This document shows positions 59,008 to 64,000 of a stretch of 64,000 nt of DNA, piece after piece. A model generated the notes under the pieces. It was not told the DNA's origin and did no database searches. It saw only the letters and a program-made list of their open reading frames with translations. The number at the start of each line of letters is the position of its first letter. Position 1 is the stretch's first letter. The DNA is taken from NCBI GenBank assembly GCA_021776775.1, contig JAJFFE010000188.1, positions 1 to 64,000 on the forward strand. The letters run 5' to 3'. The translations under genes and the position numbers were made by a program. Source of the DNA: Planctomycetota bacterium. GTDB taxonomy: Bacteria; Planctomycetota; UBA8108; UBA1146; JAJFFE01.

Positions 59008-59023
59008 TGTTCCACGTGGAACA
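59008..59023. promoter_or_regulatory. parS: parS site 4
   Basis: Identical 16-bp palindrome, 37 bases from site 3. Confidence 0.9.
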
Positions 59024-59267
59024 ATCGGGGGCGCAAAGGGACGTGGCGCGCAGTAATTTGGGTGGTCACAAAGTCTGGAGTGGATCACGCCGATAGATAG
59101 GAGGGGCCTGGGACCTTTCTCAGGAAACCGCAGTCGAAACTTGCAAGAGAAACGTTTAAAGCGAGGCGGAGGAACTCTAGAATCCTCCGATCTTTGAAAG
59201 CTCAAAGCACTTGCCGATTTCCGGCGAGGAACGCTGAGAGCGACGCCCCCCGAAAGTCGAGGCAGGG

Positions 59268-59990
59268 TTGCGGTACGCTATCATCTCAGACATTCACGGT
59301 AACCGAGAAGCTCTCGATACCGTCCTGGAGAAGATCACGGAGCTCGGCTGCGATGAGCTGATCTGTCTCGGGGACATCGTCGGATACGGTGCCGAGCCCG
59401 GTTACTGCCTGGATCGAATCCGTGAAGTCTGCTCCGTCGTCGTTGCCGGAAACCATGACTACGCGGCTCTCGGCAAGATCAATATCGATTACTTCAACCC
59501 GCACGCGCGCCAAGCCACCCTATGGACGCGGGACAAACTTTCCGATGAACAGAAGCAATACCTCGCGGACTTGCCCCTCACGGTAGTGCTCGAGAATTGC
59601 ACGGTGGTTCACGGCAGTTTGGATTCCCCGGAACTCTTCGACTATATCCAAACCTCGTACGACGCATATCTGACCATGGAGCAGCTGACCAATCGCGTCT
59701 GTTTCATTGGACACTCGCATGTTCCGATTACGTTCCTCCTCGACGAGGTGATCACCTACACCCTCGACGCGAAGATCGATCTCAGCGCGTACCGGAAAGC
59801 GATCGTGAACGTAGGGAGCGTCGGCCAGCCCCGAGACAACAACCCTCTCGCTTGTTTTGCTGTTTACGACGACGAGACATCCCACGTCGAGGTCATTCGG
59901 ATTCAGTACGACATCGAACGGTCGGCAGCCAAGATCCTGGAAGCCGGGCTTCCCGACTTCCTAGCTGAGCGGCTCATCGTCGGCCGCTAA
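59268..59990 (+). CDS. metallophosphoesterase, YfcE/CpdA-like (DNA repair exonuclease superfamily)
   Basis: The 240-aa protein has the five calcineurin-like metal motifs: ISDIHGN, CLGDIVGYG, AGNHDYA, VVHGS and FIGHSHVP. This resembles single-domain predicted phosphoesterases of the MJ0936/YfcE type. The substrate is unknown (cyclic nucleotides or phosphodiesters are usual). The TTG start at 59268 has GAGG 5 bases upstream and begins at the first strand (MRYAIISDIHGN). Confidence 0.93.
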   Translation: MRYAIISDIHGNREALDTVLEKITELGCDELICLGDIVGYGAEPGYCLDRIREVCSVVVAGNHDYAALGKINIDYFNPHARQATLWTRDKLSDEQKQYLADLPLTVVLENCTVVHGSLDSPELFDYIQTSYDAYLTMEQLTNRVCFIGHSHVPITFLLDEVITYTLDAKIDLSAYRKAIVNVGSVGQPRDNNPLACFAVYDDETSHVEVIRIQYDIERSAAKILEAGLPDFLAERLIVGR

Positions 59991-60354
59991 AGCCGAGATC
60001 GTCGCCGGGGCGGGGATCTCACGTGCCGAGAGGGCGTCGATTGGCCATTACACCCGATCGGGCGACCGTTTAGCTCAATTCCGCAGCCTTGAATCCTCGG
60101 CTTGACCCACTAGAATGCAGGGTCTTCTGCACCCGCCGAACGTATCCGGTGTTACCATCGGAGACCTCGCGTGCAGAGCGCGTGGACTCACAGCTCCACG
60201 ATGGCTGTAAAACCACACTTTGGGGCCTCCTACACGGACGTCCTGGGCTAGCTCACCAACCCACTCCGGTTCGGACCACCTCCGGTCCCAGCAAAGTGGC
60301 AAGTGGATTCTGGGCCGAGCCGATTGCGGTCACGCACCGCAGAAGGATTCAACG
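59991..60354 (+). promoter_or_regulatory. tatA upstream region: promoter and hairpin-rich leader
   Basis: No gene fits here. TTGAAT (60089-60094) and TAGAAT (60111-60116), 16 bases apart, make a plausible sigma70 promoter. The downstream leader of about 230 bases has three perfect short hairpins: TGCAG/CTGCA (60116-60131), CGTGGA/TCCACG (60181-60200) and GGACC/GGTCC (60273-60288). AGAAGGA precedes the tatA ATG. Confidence 0.45.
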
Positions 60355-60588
60355 ATGACTCTCGCGACTGCCGTCCTCGCGTTCATGTCGAGCCCCATGG
60401 AGTGGGGCGTCGTTCTAGTTGTGGCCCTACTACTATTCGGGAAACGGCTCCCTGATGTGATGCGGTCCATGGGGCAAGGAATCGTGGAGTTCAAACGCGG
60501 AATCCGCGGAGTCGAGGACGACATTGAGTCCGAGGTTCACCGAGCCGTTGACTCTCCGAAGTCCGGCGATACCACTGAACCGCGCTGA
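60355..60588 (+). CDS. tatA: Sec-independent protein translocase TatA
   Basis: TatA forms the pore of the twin-arginine translocase for folded proteins. The 77-aa protein has one membrane helix (EWGVVLVVALLLFGKRLPDV), a hinge, an amphipathic helix (MRSMGQGIVEFKRGIRG) and an acidic tail, all typical. The ATG at 60355 is preceded by AGAAGGA. tatB and tatC are not in the window. A strong terminator follows 70 bases later. Confidence 0.92.
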   Translation: MTLATAVLAFMSSPMEWGVVLVVALLLFGKRLPDVMRSMGQGIVEFKRGIRGVEDDIESEVHRAVDSPKSGDTTEPR

Positions 60589-60612
60589 GCCAGCCGCTCC
60601 GTTTGACGTTTG

Positions 60613-60666
60613 GTCAGTGAATGACACTTGATCATTGAATGACACTAGATCATTGAATGACAAGAG
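60613..60666. repeat. three 18-bp tandem repeats, each with a TCATTGAATGA palindrome
   Basis: Units at 60613-60630, 60631-60648 and 60649-60666 share TCA(T/G)TGAATGACA. The core TCATT-G-AATGA is an 11-bp palindrome, complete in units 2 and 3. The last unit runs into the terminator stem. The array resembles a set of spaced operator half-sites. Confidence 0.75.
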
Positions 60667-60704
60667 GCCGATTCCCGGGTTGGGAGTCGGCCTCTTCTTT
60701 TTTT
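60662..60704 (+). terminator. intrinsic terminator of tatA
   Basis: AAGAGGCCGATTCCC (60662-60676) pairs with GGGAGTCGGCCTCTT with one G-T pair, and the stem is followed by a T-run (60697-60704). This is the clearest intrinsic terminator in the window. Confidence 0.9.
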
Positions 60705-60732
60705 GGAGTTGGTCGCTCGCTCGCCGCTGAAC

Positions 60733-61338
60733 TTAGTAGGTGTCGACCCACTCGCCGCAGAACATGGCGCCGATCTTTCGAATCGCCTTGCCGAACAGTT
60801 TGATTCGCAGCTCCCGTTCGTTCTGCTCCATCGAGACCATGATGTCGCCGCTCTCAATGTCCTCAGGATAGATGGTCTCGATCGGTGCTTGGTACGCAAG
60901 CTTGTCGAGCTTCACGTCCCAGACGGATACGTCTAGACGCAACCGTCCGCGCATGACCCCAACCACCCCTTTGGCGTTGTTGCGGAATTCTCGGATCGTG
61001 CCGTAGAGAACGTAGTCTGCGCCGACGAGTTCTCCGACTTCGGCCCAGTCGACTTCGTCGACATTGTCCCAAACCGCTTCGTGTACTTCTTTTCCGCCGA
61101 CCGGCTCGACGTCTCCCTCGCTGGCGAGCCGAGCTGCGATCCCGGTCGCGAGGTCACGGCCCTCAGGGACCTCGAAGTACCACTTCCGCATGTCCTTGAA
61201 CGGGATGATCACGACCTTCCGATCAGTCAGGTCGTAGTCGGGGTCCACGAACTTCTCGCGGTACAGCAGTCCGAAGATGGAGCACCCACTCGTGGAAATC
61301 GCGAGGAGGATCAGGCCGAAGGCGGTGAGGCGGGTCAT
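60733..61338 (-). CDS. putative lipoprotein, 201 aa
   Basis: A signal peptide with lipobox-like ISTSGC (Cys19) indicates an outer- or inner-membrane lipoprotein. The mature part resembles envelope lipoproteins of the LpoB/CsgG or TolB N-terminal kind: VVIIPFKDMRKWYFE, IAARLASEGDVEPV, VGADYVLYGTIREF. Such folds use an alpha/beta domain to bind partner proteins. The exact partner is unknown. It lies downstream of the TPR gene on the same strand (26-base gap). Confidence 0.82.
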   Translation of the reverse strand: MTRLTAFGLILLAISTSGCSIFGLLYREKFVDPDYDLTDRKVVIIPFKDMRKWYFEVPEGRDLATGIAARLASEGDVEPVGGKEVHEAVWDNVDEVDWAEVGELVGADYVLYGTIREFRNNAKGVVGVMRGRLRLDVSVWDVKLDKLAYQAPIETIYPEDIESGDIMVSMEQNERELRIKLFGKAIRKIGAMFCGEWVDTY

Positions 61339-61364
61339 CGAAATGTCCGTTTCACTTCGTTTGT

Positions 61365-62141
61365 CTAGAGCTGCTCGAGCTCTTCCTGCAGGTTTCGGAC
61401 GACACTGGAAGGGTCGCCTGGTTGTAGCTCGAGGTGTCGATTCAGGTGCGATCGAGCTCGCCGTGGATCACCCGTTTGACGGTACGTCAAAGCGAGGTTT
61501 AGTTGGACCGAAGGGTCACTCGGTTCGAGCTGAACCGCCAGCTTGAAGGACTCGACCGCGTTGTCGAGCTGTCCGAGCTCACGCAGCACGCAGCCGAGAT
61601 TGTTGTGGGCGTCCACATTATATGGATCGACCCGTAGCGCGCTCTCGAACGACTGTCGCGCCGTTTCGAACTCGCAACGGCGCCAATGTGCACACCCGAG
61701 ATTATTCCACGCCTCAATTGTCGCAGGACGTTCACGGACGACCCGCAAGAACTCGGAAATTGCAGCTTCTATGCGATCGCTGCGAAGTAGGACCATGCCG
61801 AGGTGATTCCTGGCTGTCCCGTCTTCTGGATCGTCTTGGAGGATCGTCCGAAAGACGCTCTCGGCGCGGGTCAGATCGCCAGATTCCAACAGGGCGTATC
61901 CCAGGTTGTTGCGGAGGACCCGGTTGTCGTCTCCCTGCTCAGCAAAAAGATCACACGCTTCGTCGAGTTCGCCACGGTCGATCAACAGGCAGCCGAGGTT
62001 GTTGCGAGCGATGTCGTGTTCGCCGTCGAGTTCGATTATTTCGCGGTAGAGCGTGATGGCATCGGCAGCGTGGCCCTGCTCGGTTGCCGCAAGGGCCCGT
62101 AGTAGCAGAGCGTCGATGGGGTCCCCGGCTGGAACGATCAC
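61365..62141 (-). CDS. tetratricopeptide-repeat protein, 258 aa
   Basis: About six TPR units are visible, for example ARNNLGCLLIDRGELDEACDLF, RNNLGYALLESGDLTRAESVF and AHNNLGCVLRELGQLDNAVESF. TPR arrays scaffold protein complexes. No signal peptide is visible. I chose the GTG at 62141, whose GTGA overlaps the stop codon of the upstream OstA-like gene by 4 bases, with AAGGA upstream. The frame is open further upstream to 62504 but that part shadows the OstA-like gene. Confidence 0.85.
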   Translation of the reverse strand: MIVPAGDPIDALLLRALAATEQGHAADAITLYREIIELDGEHDIARNNLGCLLIDRGELDEACDLFAEQGDDNRVLRNNLGYALLESGDLTRAESVFRTILQDDPEDGTARNHLGMVLLRSDRIEAAISEFLRVVRERPATIEAWNNLGCAHWRRCEFETARQSFESALRVDPYNVDAHNNLGCVLRELGQLDNAVESFKLAVQLEPSDPSVQLNLALTYRQTGDPRRARSHLNRHLELQPGDPSSVVRNLQEELEQL

Positions 62142-64000
62142 TTGCGAGGTGTCCTTTCCTTCTTGTCGAGCAAACGCAGAACTCCTTGGATCTCGTCCAG
62201 ATCCAACGCCGAACCTGATCCCTGAATGTCGATCTGAAACCCGTTGCGACGCTTGCGCACGACGATCGGATCGCCGAGGTCTTGTGAGCCGGCGCCAGAG
62301 TTCAGGATGCTCGGAGGTTTCCCGGGGCGACCGTGAAATGTGACCGACTGGTTCGCCGCTTTGAACACTGCGCGTTCGGCCACGACCTGGTGGTCGCCCC
62401 CGGTGAAGTTCACGCCACCCCACGAGATTGCCTCGCGAATCGTCACGTCGGGATTGTCCACCTTCGCGCCCAGTCCGACTAGATTGACCAGCAGGTTGTC
62501 GCAAAGCATTCGAAACGACTCGGGGACGTCATCGCGACCGGCGCGCGTCTTCTCGTCCACGAAGAAGGTAGCGCGCAGGACATCCTGGAAGAACACCCAG
62601 ACCTCGTCGCCTTGCCGGCCGATCACGATTTCCCGGGCCACGATCTCGTCGCGCCGATCCGGCGGGCCGAGACGTAGTGATTGCAGGGACTCTTCCTCGG
62701 AGTGCACCCGGAGGCGCTGAGTTCGTCGGTCCCATGTGCAACGCGAGCCGGAGAATGACAACGGGCCCTGATCATTCAACGTCGCGGAGCTGATCTGGAC
62801 GCCGCCGGCCGCCACCAATGTGTCGAGTTCGAGCTGCCGCTGGCTCTTGGTCGAATCCTCGGTCGAAGTTGTTTCAACCACGGTTAGCAGAGCATCGAGG
62901 TGCTCAGTCTTGATGTCCCAGATGAGAGACTGGCGCGCTTCGCCGCTATTGGGGTCGATCGCGTAGCGCTGCTCGAGTTGGCCGAACACCTCGCCGTCGA
63001 GAATGGCGCGCACCGCGCTAGAGTCATCGCCAACTTGCTCGAGTCGGATCTTGGTGGCGGTCAATGTGTGGGTTCTAAGCTCTTCGCCGTAACTCAGCGA
63101 CTGACGTCCCTTGCCCTCGACTTCCAACGTTCCTTCGACCGGATTCCAAGTCAACGACTGACCCCGAGCCGAGATGATTCCGTCGTCTATCTCGACGAAC
63201 TCGTCCGGCAGCGCCGACGCCCGGGCGAGTTTGATCGTCGCTCTCTTTCCCTTCGGGTCCGCGGCCTTTTCCGAGTCGGAGTCTTCGGGACGGGAGACCT
63301 CCGCTTCGACCTCGTGACACTTCCAGCTCACCCAGCGATCCTCGGCACCACCGCTCTTGCCCACCACGAACGATCGGCGGGTGCGCCCTTCGACCAAGCC
63401 GGTCGCCTTCGCCACCGACGTCGCGATGTTGAACTCCAGCTCTTTCGCGTCCATTTGCAGGCCGAGTGCACCGTCGACGTCCCGAACGAGCAAGACTTGA
63501 CGCCCCTTGCCGTCGACGCGGATCGTGCTCGAGTCTGCCGTCCAGACGAGATCGTCTCCGCGAAGCGTCAACTGTTGCTGATCCGCATAGAGATCGAACG
63601 AAAGCGGGCTGGAGCCACTCTTTGCCACGACCCGATCGAGCCGTCGACGTTGTCCCGATGGTTGGTCTTCGAGTGTCGTACGCGCGTCTCGTTCGACCGA
63701 GCGCCACGTCATTTCCAACTCGTCGCAATCAACCTCGGCGTAGTCGTTGGCTTGCGCTTTCGGTAACGCCGTTTGGAGCTGTGGCGAATCGAGACCGTAG
63801 AGCCGCCCCGAGACTTCCCCGATGAACTCCAACGATTCGTCCGCCACTTTGAGGCGCATGATGTTCGACGCCAACGAGCTCTCGCCCTCGTTGAAGGTCG
63901 GGCGCTGAGTGTCCCCTCTGATCTCGAGAGTCTGGTTGGCGGACGAGTACTCCAGCGTTGTTCCGGTGAGCCGCGATCCGCCCTTCGCCTGTTCGACAAC
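62138..64000 (-). CDS. OstA/LptA-like repeat protein, 5' part beyond the window
   Basis: The frame is open to the window edge, so at least 620 aa are seen and the start is missing. Repeated strand pairs resemble the OstA/LptA beta-jellyroll: LTGTTLEYSSANQTLEIRG, LTLRGDDLVWTADSSTIRV, ISARGQSLTWNPVEGTLEV and LSFSGSRCTWDRRTQRLRV. In LptA-like proteins this fold carries lipopolysaccharide across the periplasm. A role in an envelope glycolipid path is inferred. It overlaps the TPR gene by 4 bases. Confidence 0.72.
   Translation of the reverse strand, partial: VVEQAKGGSRLTGTTLEYSSANQTLEIRGDTQRPTFNEGESSLASNIMRLKVADESLEFIGEVSGRLYGLDSPQLQTALPKAQANDYAEVDCDELEMTWRSVERDARTTLEDQPSGQRRRLDRVVAKSGSSPLSFDLYADQQQLTLRGDDLVWTADSSTIRVDGKGRQVLLVRDVDGALGLQMDAKELEFNIATSVAKATGLVEGRTRRSFVVGKSGGAEDRWVSWKCHEVEAEVSRPEDSDSEKAADPKGKRATIKLARASALPDEFVEIDDGIISARGQSLTWNPVEGTLEVEGKGRQSLSYGEELRTHTLTATKIRLEQVGDDSSAVRAILDGEVFGQLEQRYAIDPNSGEARQSLIWDIKTEHLDALLTVVETTSTEDSTKSQRQLELDTLVAAGGVQISSATLNDQGPLSFSGSRCTWDRRTQRLRVHSEEESLQSLRLGPPDRRDEIVAREIVIGRQGDEVWVFFQDVLRATFFVDEKTRAGRDDVPESFRMLCDNLLVNLVGLGAKVDNPDVTIREAISWGGVNFTGGDHQVVAERAVFKAANQSVTFHGRPGKPPSILNSGAGSQDLGDPIVVRKRRNGFQIDIQGSGSALDLDEIQGVLRLLDKKERTPRK

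Larger units (their letters stand above)
58716..59267. promoter_or_regulatory. parA upstream region holding four parS sites
   Basis: This 552-base divergent gap separates parA (minus) from a metallophosphoesterase (plus). The 16-bp palindromes fill 58816-59023. The rest, 59024-59267, holds no recognisable gene. Frames crossing the palindromes are not credible genes. Confidence 0.7.

Noticed and set aside
58620-59100. Frames crossing the parS sites on both strands
   Set aside because: They repeat CSTWN- or VPRGT-type phrases only because the palindrome TGTTCCACGTGGAACA repeats.
59991-60354. SRP RNA, tmRNA or RNase P RNA in the larger gaps
   Set aside because: I looked for conserved cores of SRP RNA, tmRNA and RNase P RNA by eye in the gaps and found none.
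60433-60663. Minus-strand 76-aa frame beginning in the 18-bp repeats
   Set aside because: The repeated MSFNDLVSFND start reflects the DNA repeat, and the rest shadows tatA.

Overview
The window reads as a chromosomal origin region of a Gram-negative bacterium of moderate to high GC content, most likely a planctomycete or relative. Hints for this are the GyrA motif HGESVIYPTLVRMAQ, a secreted protein ending in a P-domain, dockerin-like repeats and a short Cys-rich tail, and a Ser/Thr kinase with a DWG motif fused to a sulfatase-modifying-factor-like domain. OstA/LptA-like, TolC-like, TatA, LspA and lipoprotein genes indicate two membranes, and MurA indicates peptidoglycan synthesis. The phylum call is inference from protein motifs only. 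I saw no rRNA, IS element, prophage or CRISPR array.

Layout. 1-430: 3' end of a FabH-like ketosynthase. 0.5-9.2 kb (minus): ffh, murA, prmC, prfA, clpX, clpP, tig, a translation and protein quality-control block, followed by two tRNA-Ser genes and fabZ (minus). 10.7-12.2 kb (plus): a STAS/receiver/HATPase fusion and tRNA-Gly, then a degenerate tandem duplication leading into dnaA. 12.7-23.8 kb (plus): dnaA, a 1 kb oriC-like gap with DnaA boxes and an AT-rich element, then dnaN, dciA (DUF721), gyrB, panB, panE, gyrA. recF is absent and the pantothenate genes sit between the two gyrase genes. 23.9-30.1 kb (plus): an XPB-type helicase, an XPB-associated PF13625-like protein, an unrecognised 227-aa protein and a GT-C membrane glycosyltransferase in a tight row. 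30.1-45.4 kb: mixed-strand accessory and regulatory genes (YjbQ, zinc-ribbon protein, hydantoinase A and B homologues far apart, LspA, FixL/FixJ-like and LytS/LytTR-like pairs, hydrolases). 45.4-56.2 kb: a large secreted protein, the kinase-FGE fusion, glnE and a TolC-like gene. 56.2-59.0 kb: a membrane protein, parB, parA and four perfect parS sites. 59.3-64.0 kb: a metallophosphoesterase, tatA with terminator, a lipoprotein, a TPR protein and an OstA-like protein cut by the window end.

Gene direction fits divergence from the origin near 14.3 kb: the block to the left runs minus and the block to the right runs plus. The origin, DnaA, the clamp, the probable helicase loader and gyrase form one replication neighbourhood, with ParAB/parS about 44 kb away. 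The strongest candidates for something undescribed are the XPB - PF13625 - 227-aa unit and the fusion of an anti-anti-sigma (STAS) domain with an anti-sigma-type kinase in one chain.
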